A stretch of 8,967 bases of DNA from Leptospira ellisii (GCF_002811955.1 NZ_NPEF01000163.1:1-8967); one strand, 5' to 3'; counted from the stretch's first letter, positions 1 to 6,491 are shown. A program made the numbers and translations. Notes: generated from the sequence alone by a model not told the origin.

Positions 1-1998
1 GATCGAATCCAGGCTCCGAGCGGATCGGGTTACGCGCTTGAAAATCGGATCGTACTCTCGCGTATCTTTCCTTCGATCTACCGCGATTCGCAGGTGCATC
101 GCGTCGCTTTGTATTTCCGAAGTTTAAGAAAGGCGCTTCAATCCTTGTCCAAGGTTCAGGACAGGGAACCGGTGATCGTTCTGTTGACTCCCGGCGCGGG
201 GAACGAGACTTACTTCGAACACGCGTATCTCGCCGGATATCTGGGATTCACCCTCGCACAGGCGGAGGATCTCACCGTACGGAACAACTTCGTATTCATC
301 AAGACGGTCGAAGGTCTGCAACAAGTGGACGTGATTTTCCGAAGGGTGGTGGATTCCTACATGGATCCGCTCGAACTCAAAGGGGATTCGTTGTTGGGTG
401 TACCAGGAATTTTGAATGTGATTCGCGAAGGAAACGTGCGCGTCGCTAACCCGGTCGGCTCGGGGTTTCTGGAGAATCGGGCCCTTCATCCTTTTCTGTC
501 TTCACTTTGCAGATATTATCTTTCGGAGGATTTGATCCTGCCGAATGTGCGCACGCTGTGGATGGGGAATCCGGAATCGATCCAGGAGGTCTTCGACCGC
601 CCGGAACGGTTCGTATTCAAACCCGCGGTGCGGGATCCTTTGGAACCGGGCGTTTTCCTTTCCTCTCTTCCCAAAAGCGAGCTGGAGGAGATCCGAAAAA
701 AAGTCTCCCTCCGCCCGGAACGTTATGTGGCACAGGAGATCGTAAACGGATCCACGTGTCCGGTGCTTTCGGGCGAGAAACTGATCCAAGGCAGATCCGT
801 TTTCCGCGCCTTTACCGCGCTTTCGGAGAACGGATATATGACGATGTCCGGAGGACTCGTGCGAGTCACCGAAAACGTCGAGGATCTGATCGTCACAAAC
901 CAGACCGGCGCCGTTTCCAAGGACTTGTGGATTCTCGCTTCCGAGGAGAAGAAGGACGTCAGTCTTCTTCCGGGAAAAACGGAAAGGATGCAGATCCGCC
1001 GTTCTGGAGCGGGAATTCCGAGCCGGGTCGCGGACAATATGTTCTGGATGGGACGTTATGCGGAACGTTCGGAAAATCAGGCGAGGATGTTGCGCGAAGT
1101 GATCCTCAACATCATCCACATGGAGGAATCCTACGATCAGGGTTTGGTGCGGCTTCTGTTGCAGACGGCCACGCACGTCACCGCCACTTATCCAGGATTT
1201 TTACAGCTCGATCTCGCGGATCCGTTGACGAACGCGAGAAAACAGATGTTCGACCAGGTTTTCTCCCATCAGCTAACGGGGAGTATACGATCGGATCTGA
1301 ACGCCTACGTCCGCGCCTCCAAATCGGTAAGGGACCGTCTTTCGGAGGACAGCCGTTATATATTGTCCATGATGGAAACGGACGAGTCGCATCAGGTCGG
1401 CTCCTACGACGAGATACTCGAATATCTCATTCTCTTGATCACGCGTCTGGCCTCCCTTTCCGGATTGGGGATCGAAAGTATGTCCCGGGAAGCCGGATGG
1501 TATTTTATGAATATAGGAAAAAGGATCGAACGCGCCTCTTATACGATCCGTCTCGTAACCTCGGTTCTCAACCTTTCCACGCTTTACAATAAGAGCATGT
1601 TCGAATCTCTTTTGAACATCAACGACATCAAAATCACGTATCGGAGAAGATACAGATATAGGATCGAAGCCGATTCCGTACTCGACATCCTGCTTTTCGA
1701 CGAAACCAATCCGAGATCCCTCGCGTATCAGCTTCGTAAACTCGGGGAATACGTATCCTATCTTCCCCATTCCGAAAAAGAGGAACCTACCGCGGAGGAA
1801 AGGATCGTCTCCGAGATCCGGAACCGATTCGCACAGGAGGACGCAAAACGTTTATTCGAATACGTGAATCCTGCTCTGAGCATCAACCGCTGGTTGAACG
1901 ACATCAATTATCAGATCGCTTCCCTGTCCGATTCCATATCGGCCCGATATTTCCGTTATTTGGAGGAACAAATCCAATTGGGGGATTATAATGGCTGA
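1..1998 (+). CDS. Circularly permuted ATP-grasp / alpha-E fusion protein (5' partial)
   Basis: The frame is open from base 1, so the gene starts outside the window. The first in-frame GTG (base 94) is internal, because the 31 codons before it already match the family (DRIQAPSGSGYALENR, bases 1-48). Numbering from that GTG, residues 1 to about 285 are a circularly permuted ATP-grasp domain (DUF404/DUF407 type): LLTPGAGN at 30-37, FEHAYLAGYLG at 41-51, VDVIFRRVVDSYMDPLEL at 78-95, LGVPG at 101-105, FVFKPA at 173-178 and MSGGLVRV at 251-258. Residues from about 308 to 634 are an alpha-helical alpha-E (DUF403) domain opening with SRVADNMFWMGRYAERSEN. Such ATP-grasp enzymes are predicted to join a carboxylate to an amine using ATP; the substrate is unknown. 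Many bacteria keep the two domains as separate genes, whereas here they are one polypeptide. The stop overlaps the transglutaminase start by 8 bp, which implies one transcript and coupled translation. Family assignment is secure; biological role is inferred. Confidence 0.93.
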   Translation, partial: DRIQAPSGSGYALENRIVLSRIFPSIYRDSQVHRVALYFRSLRKALQSLSKVQDREPVIVLLTPGAGNETYFEHAYLAGYLGFTLAQAEDLTVRNNFVFIKTVEGLQQVDVIFRRVVDSYMDPLELKGDSLLGVPGILNVIREGNVRVANPVGSGFLENRALHPFLSSLCRYYLSEDLILPNVRTLWMGNPESIQEVFDRPERFVFKPAVRDPLEPGVFLSSLPKSELEEIRKKVSLRPERYVAQEIVNGSTCPVLSGEKLIQGRSVFRAFTALSENGYMTMSGGLVRVTENVEDLIVTNQTGAVSKDLWILASEEKKDVSLLPGKTERMQIRRSGAGIPSRVADNMFWMGRYAERSENQARMLREVILNIIHMEESYDQGLVRLLLQTATHVTATYPGFLQLDLADPLTNARKQMFDQVFSHQLTGSIRSDLNAYVRASKSVRDRLSEDSRYILSMMETDESHQVGSYDEILEYLILLITRLASLSGLGIESMSREAGWYFMNIGKRIERASYTIRLVTSVLNLSTLYNKSMFESLLNINDIKITYRRRYRYRIEADSVLDILLFDETNPRSLAYQLRKLGEYVSYLPHSEKEEPTAEERIVSEIRNRFAQEDAKRLFEYVNPALSINRWLNDINYQIASLSDSISARYFRYLEEQIQLGDYNG

Positions 1999-2878
1999 AT
2001 ATACGGTTAAACACGTTACGCGCTACAGCTATCAGGAGGAGGTTTCGCACTGTCATAATATGGCGCATATGTGTCCTACTAACAACCGTCATCAGGACTG
2101 CAGCGATCTTAAACTTAGGGTTCTACCGGGACCTTCGGTGTCCGGTTATCGGAAGGATTATTTCGGAAATCTAGTGTATTCCTTTTCCGTTGAGGATCCC
2201 CACAAGGTGTTGGAAATCGTTTCGGAAAGCAGGGTCAGCACGCATCCGATCGACTACGGGGATCTGACTCATTCGCCCAAGGTTTCGGAGATACCGCAGC
2301 TTCTCAAATCCTCATATTTGAAGGAGGATGTGGACGCGCTCGAATATCTCGCCGATTCCAACTTCATACACAAGGATTCCAGATTCGCGGGCTTCGCCAG
2401 GGAGATGATCGATTTCGACAAACCGCTGTTGCAGGCGGTTATGGATTATACTTTAAAATTTTATAATACGTTCGAATTTAAGGCGGGAGCTACCACGATC
2501 CACACCCCTCCGGCGCAGGTTTTAAAAAGCAGAAAAGGCGTCTGTCAGGACTTTACGCACTTATCCATCGCGGCTTTGAGAAGCGTTGGAATTCCTTGCC
2601 GTTACGTTTCCGGGTATATCGAAACGTTTCCTCCGCCCGGACAGAAAAAACTGCAGGGATCGGACGCGTCGCACGCCTGGTTCGGAATTTATTCTCCCGG
2701 AATCGGATGGGTCGACTACGATCCGACCAACGGAAAAATGTTAAGCGAAGAGTATATCTTCACCTCCGTGGGCAGGGATTTCGCCGACGTTTCCCCTCTG
2801 AAAGGAATCCTGTTCGGAGGAGGGAAACATAAGTTGAAGGTGGAAGTGGACGTGATCCGCGAGGATCACGTCGTTTGA
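1991..2878 (+). CDS. Transglutaminase-like cysteine protease family protein
   Basis: This 295-residue protein has an N-terminal bacterial transglutaminase-like region (about 1-100; YTVKHVTRYSYQEEVSHCHN is typical) followed by a transglutaminase core. The catalytic triad is visible: Cys185 in RKGVCQDFTH, His228 in DASHAW and Asp244 in VDYDPTNG. No signal peptide is seen, so it probably acts in the cytoplasm. Members of this family act as peptidases or amide-bond-modifying enzymes, and this type is often encoded beside alpha-E and circularly permuted ATP-grasp proteins, as here. A ligase plus a hydrolase/transferase suggests that some peptide or amide product is made and trimmed, but no substrate can be named. 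The ATG at 1991 lies inside the end of the upstream gene. A G-rich stretch at 1980-1984 (6 nt before the start) and GGAGG at 1962-1966 are possible ribosome binding sites. The last codons also form a strong hairpin, listed separately. Confidence 0.92.
   Translation: MAEYTVKHVTRYSYQEEVSHCHNMAHMCPTNNRHQDCSDLKLRVLPGPSVSGYRKDYFGNLVYSFSVEDPHKVLEIVSESRVSTHPIDYGDLTHSPKVSEIPQLLKSSYLKEDVDALEYLADSNFIHKDSRFAGFAREMIDFDKPLLQAVMDYTLKFYNTFEFKAGATTIHTPPAQVLKSRKGVCQDFTHLSIAALRSVGIPCRYVSGYIETFPPPGQKKLQGSDASHAWFGIYSPGIGWVDYDPTNGKMLSEEYIFTSVGRDFADVSPLKGILFGGGKHKLKVEVDVIREDHVV
2849..2872 (+). terminator. Perfect 10-bp hairpin in the last codons of the transglutaminase gene
   Basis: GACGTGATCC (2849-2858), loop GCGA and GGATCACGTC (2863-2872) form an uninterrupted 10-bp stem with a GNRA-type tetraloop. 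It ends 3 nt before the TGA stop. Only a short T run (GTTTG) follows, so it is a weak intrinsic terminator by the usual rule. It could instead protect the 3' end of the transcript. The convergent gene ends only 23 bp beyond the stop, so a bidirectional terminator here would make sense. Confidence 0.5.
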
Positions 2879-2901
2879 CGGAATACGTCGATTCAATATC
2901 G

Positions 2902-3384
2902 TTATTCTTCGGAAAAATATTCCGTATAACAGTATTTACCCGCGCCGGATCCCCAACACACGGTTCGTTTTCTCGTGCGCGGAGGTTTCGGCAACGCCGA
3001 TTCGATTCCCTCCAGTAATCCGGCCGCGTCCTTTTTGTCTTTGTCGTAGTTGAAACGTTCGACGATGACGTAAGAGTTTTGCGGATCCTCGATTCGGGTT
3101 CTCAGAGCGGAAAGCGCCTTGATCTTATCGGCGGAAAAGCTGAACAAATCCATGACTTCCGCCACTTGATCCGAAGTGAACGTATTTCTGGGAGCCGCGC
3201 TTCGGATCACGGAAAACTTGCTGTCGCTAAAACCTTCGCGCTCGATCCGATCCTTCAGTTGGTTGAAACTTCCCGAATCCATTCCGTAAACCGAAAACGT
3301 CGCCGCGACTGAAAATAAAAAAGTTTTCATCGCCGTTCTTAAAATCTTAACCAGTTGCGTCGAATTGTATTTTTTCGCGATCAT
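2902..3384 (-). CDS. Exported DUF4476-type protein
   Basis: This 160-residue protein has a hydrophobic export segment (MKTFLFSVAATFSVYG, residues 19-34) followed at about 38-125 by a region resembling DUF4476: FNQLKDRIEREGFSDSK, TSDQVAEVMDLFSFSADKI and a following helical segment ending FNYDK. The tail is basic and then carries two cysteines (Cys143, Cys152). DUF4476 is a helical domain of unknown function in exported bacterial proteins. Two starts are possible. The ATG at 3384 overlaps the TGA of the upstream gene as ATGA, which favours translational coupling but gives a long charged stretch before the hydrophobic core. The ATG at 3330 gives a textbook signal peptide and a 142-residue protein, but has no clear Shine-Dalgarno sequence. 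I keep 3384 on the operon argument. It is co-transcribed with the 87-aa exported protein, so the two may act together in the periplasm or at the surface; that is inference. Confidence 0.8.
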   Translation of the reverse strand: MIAKKYNSTQLVKILRTAMKTFLFSVAATFSVYGMDSGSFNQLKDRIEREGFSDSKFSVIRSAAPRNTFTSDQVAEVMDLFSFSADKIKALSALRTRIEDPQNSYVIVERFNYDKDKKDAAGLLEGIESALPKPPRTRKRTVCWGSGAGKYCYTEYFSEE

Positions 3385-3644
3385 TCTACTTTAGCCTTTC
3401 CGTTTTGAATCACGATCTTATCGCTTCCCGCAGCTTGAACGGTTCCGATCCCTTGGATGTAAACCTCGCATTCTCCGCAGATGCTGCTGTTCTTTTTGCC
3501 CGCGTTTAGGATCTCGTTATGTTCGGTTCCCGCGTCGTTGTATCTAATCCGGTAGGTTTGGCTGTCCTTGTTGACGATGTCCACGGAAAAGGCGGCGGTC
3601 GACACGCAGAATAATATTAGAAAAATTGAAATCTTAATTCTCAT
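3381..3644 (-). CDS. Small exported protein with a CxxC motif
   Basis: An 87-residue protein of unknown function. Residues 1-20 are a clear signal peptide (MRIKISIFLILFCVSTAAFS) with likely cleavage after AFS. Cys13 does not sit in a normal lipobox, because the residue before it is Phe, so a lipoprotein is unlikely. The mature part is about 67 residues, predicted mostly beta, with Cys56 and Cys59 in SSICGECEVYI; this could be a disulfide or a metal site. The start is supported by GAGG 8 nt upstream of the ATG. A sigma70-like promoter lies further upstream (3672-3701). Its TGA overlaps the ATG of the DUF4476-type gene, making a two-gene unit. I do not recognise a named family. Confidence 0.8.
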   Translation of the reverse strand: MRIKISIFLILFCVSTAAFSVDIVNKDSQTYRIRYNDAGTEHNEILNAGKKNSSICGECEVYIQGIGTVQAAGSDKIVIQNGKAKVE

Positions 3645-3671
3645 CTCTTGATCCTCTTATAAATTTTGCAT

Positions 3672-3701
3672 ACTAGACGAGGCGCCATGGTTTAAAGTCA
3701 A
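3672..3701 (-). promoter_or_regulatory. Candidate sigma70 promoter of the exported-protein pair
   Basis: Reading the minus strand, TTGACT (3701-3696) is separated by 18 bp from TCTAGT (3677-3672). The first matches the -35 consensus at 5 of 6 positions and the second the -10 at 4 of 6. The predicted transcript would begin about 20 nt before the ATG at 3644, leaving room for the GAGG ribosome binding site. Position and strand fit, but the -10 is mediocre. Confidence 0.4.
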
Positions 3702-4014
3702 GAATTAAATTATTTATATCCTTTTGAAGGTTATGAATTTTGATACGTATACGTTCGATTTATAATTTTTACTTACGATGATATGAGATTCGTTTTTCAT
3801 GTCCTGCGAAATGATTTTGATTCCGGAATGAACCGATTCTCTTTAGTTCGATTTTAAAATTAATTTTTGAATGAATTTTTAAGAAAGGAACGAGATTTTA
3901 TTTTTTGAAAATTAATTCTTTCCGTTTGATCCGAATAGGGTGGTTTTTCGGGAAGATCGGATTTTTGGGTCGGAGAATTTATGGAACGGAACGAGCGAGG
4001 AAGACGAGAGATCT
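3702..4014. other. AT-rich spacer without a supported gene
   Basis: Stretch of about 310 bp between the exported-protein unit and the GNAT gene, both on the minus strand. It is clearly AT-richer than its surroundings, especially 3700-3920. A plus-strand promoter-like pair, TTGATA (3740-3745) and a perfect TATAAT (3761-3766), has only a 15-bp spacer and leads to no convincing gene. A 24-codon ATG frame at 3783-3857 lacks a ribosome binding site. Nothing else recognisable was found. Confidence 0.5.
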
Positions 4015-4530
4015 TTAAACCAACTTTCTAAAGCGAACGTAAAACGGATCGTAACCCATGGACTTCCAAAAGGAAACGGCGTTTTCGTTTTCGGAGATGG
4101 CCCGCAGCTCCACGCTTTTAAAACCCTGTTCTTTCGCCCAGGATTCGCAAAACAGAACCAAGGGTTTCATAAAACCGGATTTTTGTTTGCCGCGTTTCGT
4201 AACCGCAAGATCGATAAAAAGGGTTTTTTCCTCTTCGAGATAGGGTTTGTCTTCGGTGCGTGCGATGAGAAGGGAAACCAATTCCTGTCCTAAAAAACCG
4301 CCTAACAAAAGCACTTTGCCGGTTCCCCGGAGTTTCAGATAAACGTCCACCATCTTCGTCGCGGCGCGCGGTCGTATTTTAAAAACGCCGTCCAACCCGA
4401 ACGAATTTACGAGACGGAAGAACTGATTGACGAGTTCTATGGCGCTTTCCCTGTGTTCGGGAAGAAGATTGGCGATTTGAAACCGAAGGGGATCCGTTTT
4501 GGGTTTTGGCATACTTCGAAAATCCGTCAT
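4015..4530 (-). CDS. GNAT-family N-acetyltransferase
   Basis: A 171-residue cytoplasmic protein with a GNAT (Gcn5-related) fold, which transfers acetyl from acetyl-CoA to an amine. The acceptor cannot be read from sequence. Residues 104-127 carry the strand plus acetyl-CoA loop of motif A (LFIDLAVTKRGKQKSG, a diverged Q/R-x-x-G-x-G/A loop), followed by the helix LVLFCESWAKEQGF. Motif B is ELRAISENENAVSFWKSMGY at 141-160, the typical N-x-x-A-x-x-F/Y-x-x-x-G-F/Y ending. The length is normal for a single-domain GNAT. The start is uncertain: ATG 4530 has only a distant AAGGA, and an internal ATG at 4512 (residue 7) has no good site. It is divergent from the VOC gene with about 210 bp between. Confidence 0.85.
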   Translation of the reverse strand: MTDFRSMPKPKTDPLRFQIANLLPEHRESAIELVNQFFRLVNSFGLDGVFKIRPRAATKMVDVYLKLRGTGKVLLLGGFLGQELVSLLIARTEDKPYLEEEKTLFIDLAVTKRGKQKSGFMKPLVLFCESWAKEQGFKSVELRAISENENAVSFWKSMGYDPFYVRFRKLV

Positions 4531-4683
4531 TGAATAGTAAAATTCGTCCTTCGCTTTTGACTATTTCTTTTCCGTTCGGATCTATTCTGTTTTTATAAAC
4601 ACGATCTTCCGATTTCCGAAACGGACGAGCGTTTCTTTCGGGCGAATTCGATTCCCTTTTTGATTCGGAAAAAACGGAAATGA

Positions 4684-4712
4684 TTGATCGGAATCGAAAG
4701 ATTCCGTATATA
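4684..4712 (+). promoter_or_regulatory. Candidate promoter with operator-like inverted repeat
   Basis: TTGATC (4684-4689) and TATATA (4707-4712) are 17 bp apart. CGGAATC (4689-4695) and GATTCCG (4700-4706) form a perfect 7-bp inverted repeat around GAAA, filling the -35/-10 spacer almost exactly. A protein bound there would occlude RNA polymerase. The promoter would start a transcript about 20 nt ahead of the ATG at 4740, so the longer reading with ATG 4680 is disfavoured. No regulator is identified. Confidence 0.4.
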
Positions 4713-4739
4713 AGTCAAATTCGAGAGGGAAAAAACGGT

Positions 4740-5114
4740 ATGAATAAATTAAATCAAATCATGTTATACGTCAACGATCAGGAAAAGATCGCCGATTTTT
4801 GGGTGAGTCTTTTCGGATTTAAGGTGGAAGGAAGGGAGGAATACGGAAAATCCTTCGCGATCATTCTGACCGACGGACGTCCCGATGCGACGAAACTCGT
4901 GTTACAAAATAAAGCGACGGTCGCCGCCGCCAATCCGGAGATGAATTTGGGAACGCCCTCGATTCTACTGACGACGGACGACATCGAAGGTTTGTATCTG
5001 AAGCTCAAGGAGCGGAAAATCACGGTTGGGGAAAAGGTGAATTTTCCCAACGGGAAAAAAGTCTTTAATTTTGCGGACTTCGAAGGGAATTATTTCGCGA
5101 TCATAGAGGAATGA
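4740..5114 (+). CDS. VOC (glyoxalase/bleomycin-resistance fold) protein
   Basis: A 124-residue protein of the vicinal oxygen chelate superfamily. It has the expected two beta-alpha-beta-beta-beta halves: MNKLNQIMLYVNDQEKIADF, then a FWVSLFGFKV segment, and in the second half TPSILLTTDDIEGLYLKLKE and FADFEGNYFAIIEE. Metal-dependent members carry His/Glu ligands. Here the usual first His position is Tyr (MLYV) and no His is seen at the second-half position (ILLTT); only the final Glu remains. A metal-free binding or antibiotic-binding-like role is therefore at least as likely as catalysis. The start at ATG 4740 is chosen because GAGGG (4725-4729) lies 10 nt before it and it opens on the first VOC strand. 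ATG 4680 would add 20 non-conserved residues and lies upstream of the candidate promoter. Confidence 0.85.
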   Translation: MNKLNQIMLYVNDQEKIADFWVSLFGFKVEGREEYGKSFAIILTDGRPDATKLVLQNKATVAAANPEMNLGTPSILLTTDDIEGLYLKLKERKITVGEKVNFPNGKKVFNFADFEGNYFAIIEE

Positions 5115-5233
5115 TCATCTCTGTTTCCCCGGGGGAGCCGAACTGAACTTAGATCGAAAGCGAGGATTCTCGAAACGGGTTTTTCGTATTGCGAAGATAT
5201 TGTTCCTAACGTAAAGCGGTGAGACGTCGACGA

Positions 5234-5263
5234 CGCGCGGGAAAAGTTCTTTTTCCCCGCGCG
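5234..5263. terminator. GC-rich hairpin between convergent genes
   Basis: CGCGCGGG (5234-5241) pairs with CCCGCGCG (5256-5263). Four further A-T pairs inside, past a single bulged C, extend the stem. The hairpin lies between the end of the VOC gene (5114, +) and the end of the AHSA1 remnant (5271, -), where a shared terminator would be expected. There is no T run outside the stem on either strand, so Rho-independent action is uncertain. Confidence 0.4.
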
Positions 5264-5270
5264 AATACGT

Positions 5271-5468
5271 TCAGTTCATGTCGTCTATTTTGAGATCGTC
5301 AGGCGCGGGTCGTCCTTCTCCCACTTCGATTAGATTTTTCAAGCTGAGCAAGAACGTAGCCCATTTCATGCTGCAATGCGCGGTGAATTCGCTTTCCCGT
5401 TTCCAATCCTGATGCCGAAAGTGAATTTTGTTTTTCTTTCCGACTTCGTCGCTAAAGACGCGTTTTAA
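5271..5468 (-). pseudogene. AHSA1/SRPBCC protein, C-terminal remnant
   Basis: This stretch encodes only the last 65 or so residues of an AHSA1-type SRPBCC protein (Activator of Hsp90 ATPase homologue 1-like, a hydrophobic-ligand-binding fold). Recognisable parts are KIHFRHQDW, then FTAHCSMKWATFLLSLKN and EVGEGRPAPDD, the usual C-terminal helix and tail. Family members are about 150 residues, so the first half is absent. The frame formally opens at ATG 5516, but the codons before about 5468 are out-of-frame sequence of the neighbouring AHSA1 gene. The similarity therefore starts almost exactly at that gene's stop (5465), which suggests a deletion between two tandem AHSA1 genes. Whether a short chimeric peptide is made cannot be told. 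Confidence 0.65.
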
Positions 5469-5871
5469 TCCTTCGTGCCGAAACGTTCGTTCAGACCTTC
5501 GAGTATGCTCGTCCATCCGTGATCGTGCGCTTTGATCCGGTATTCCCCCTCCAAACGTTCGTGGATCAAGGTCACCAAGGTCTGCGGTTTTTCGTCCTTC
5601 GCAGAATTCTTGTTAGTCGAGTTATCCAGAACCGTAAACGTGACGGTCACCAGCGTATCCTTGTGTTCGGTCATATGGGATCTCCAGGTGAAGACGAGTT
5701 TCGTCGGCTCTTCGATCACCAGTACTCTCCCTCGTGCGGAAGGATGTTTCCGTCGAGGGACATGTCGATGCGGAATCTTCCTCCGGGACGCGGATCGATC
5801 GAAACGGATTCTATCCCTACGCCTTCCCCCGATAAGAACCAATTCGAAAATTCTTCGGGATTCAACCAGGC
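5465..5871 (-). pseudogene. AHSA1/SRPBCC gene, 5'-truncated and frameshifted
   Basis: From 5871 down to about 5722 one frame reads AWLNPEEFSNWFLSGEGVG, DPRPGGRFRIDMSLDGN and LPHEGEYW, then a TGA. From about 5718 the neighbouring frame continues without a gap: VIEEPTKLVFTWRSHMTEHK, VTVTFTVLD, then HGWTSILEGLNERFGTKD and a TAA at 5465. Joined, these make the whole AHSA1 domain except the first 20 or so residues. Adding one base in the TACTGG at about 5721-5726 (minus strand) restores GEYLVIEEP, so a single-base deletion is the simplest explanation. No start codon or first strand is available, because the DNA immediately upstream codes on the other strand for an ArsR remnant. A 136-codon ATG frame here (from 5875) has a non-homologous first 50 codons and is not the native protein. 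Confidence 0.75.
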
Positions 5872-6022
5872 GCAAAAACGTATCTATAGTCTCAACCGCT
5901 CCGGAATCGACGAAATGGAAAACTGGGTCTTCGACGTTAAGAACTTATGGAATAAACGTTTGGATAAGTCGGAGAAATATCTTTTAAAGGTGAAGAAGGA
6001 GAGGGCTCATGATAAAAAATGA
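5868..6022 (+). pseudogene. ArsR-family transcriptional regulator, C-terminal remnant
   Basis: About 50 codons that read QKRIYSLNRSGIDEMENWVF then DVKNLWNKRLDKSEKYLLK and a lysine-rich tail ending at TGA 6022. This is the wing end and dimerisation helix typical of ArsR-type regulators encoded upstream of AHSA1 genes (the family pattern is GRKRxYxLNxxGLxxLxxWL...W...LDxLExYL). The whole N-terminal winged helix-turn-helix, about 60 residues, is missing; upstream the DNA codes for an AHSA1 gene on the opposite strand. The stop overlaps the ATG of the intact AHSA1 gene by 14 nt, the normal coupled arrangement for this pair. Without its DNA-binding half it cannot act as a repressor. Confidence 0.7.
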
Positions 6023-6491
6023 CGTGGAAACGGTCATACTAGGAAACAAGGTCGTTTATAAAAGATATTTCGACGTTTCCGTCGATCTGCTCTTCGAAGT
6101 CTGGTCGTCTCGGAAACATCTTGAGGAATGGTGGGGACCGGACGGATTTACGGTGACGACCAACAGTTTGGATTTTTCGGACGGAGGCATCTGGGACTTC
6201 GTCATGCACGGTCCCGATGGACGCGATTATAAGAATAGGATCCAATTCTTAAAAATCGAAAGGCCTCGTTCCATCTTTTACAAACATCTCGGGAACGGAG
6301 AAGGGGAAAAGGACGTGGATTTCGAATCTAAGATCCTCTTCGAAGAGACCGGGGAAGGGGTCAACCTCACGATGGAGCAGATTTTTCCGAATCAGGAGGA
6401 ATTGGAACGCGTGAATCGAAAATACGGCGCGATCGAAGGCGGAAAACAACACGTCGGCAATCTCGTGAAATACCTATCGTCCTTGAAGTAG
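6009..6491 (+). CDS. AHSA1/SRPBCC domain protein
   Basis: An intact 160-residue AHSA1-type SRPBCC protein. Motifs in order: [20 protein letters not shown] (17-36, first strand and helix), WWGPDGF (41-47), [19 protein letters not shown] (58-76), [13 protein letters not shown] (81-93) and a C-terminal helix [15 protein letters not shown] (144-158). The fold binds small hydrophobic ligands; the ligand is unknown. A strong AAGGAG (5996-6001) lies 7 nt before the ATG. It overlaps the end of the ArsR remnant by 14 nt, so it was the structural gene of an ArsR-AHSA1 operon. With the repressor gene's 5' part and its promoter region gone, its expression signals are unclear. It ends 17 bp from the convergent DUF1801 gene. 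Confidence 0.88.
   Translation: MIKNDVETVILGNKVVYKRYFDVSVDLLFEVWSSRKHLEEWWGPDGFTVTTNSLDFSDGGIWDFVMHGPDGRDYKNRIQFLKIERPRSIFYKHLGNGEGEKDVDFESKILFEETGEGVNLTMEQIFPNQEELERVNRKYGAIEGGKQHVGNLVKYLSSLK

Noticed and set aside
507..1592. Long plus-strand frame inside the ATP-grasp gene
   Set aside because: It is a shadow of the true frame, rich in Arg/Gly/Ser, with no domain; the true frame matches the family throughout.
3740..3857. Plus-strand promoter (TTGATA / TATAAT) followed by a 24-codon frame
   Set aside because: The spacer is only 15 bp, the frame has no ribosome binding site, and the region is so AT-rich that such matches are expected by chance.
3929..3966. ATCCGA...TCGGAT followed by T run as a terminator
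   Set aside because: Six-bp stem with a loop over 20 nt; too weak, and no plus-strand gene ends there.
5126..5135. CCCCGGGG palindrome after the VOC gene as a terminator
   Set aside because: There is no loop and no T run; the stronger hairpin at 5234-5263 is the better candidate.
5465..5875. A 136-codon minus-strand ATG frame as one intact protein
   Set aside because: The first 50 codons are arginine-rich and non-homologous, while the neighbouring frame over the same bases gives a clear AHSA1 N-terminal region. It is a frameshifted gene, not a native protein.
5519..6022. A 167-codon plus-strand frame ending at the AHSA1 gene
   Set aside because: Only its last 50 or so codons look like protein (ArsR C-terminus). 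The rest is the complement of the minus-strand AHSA1 coding sequence.
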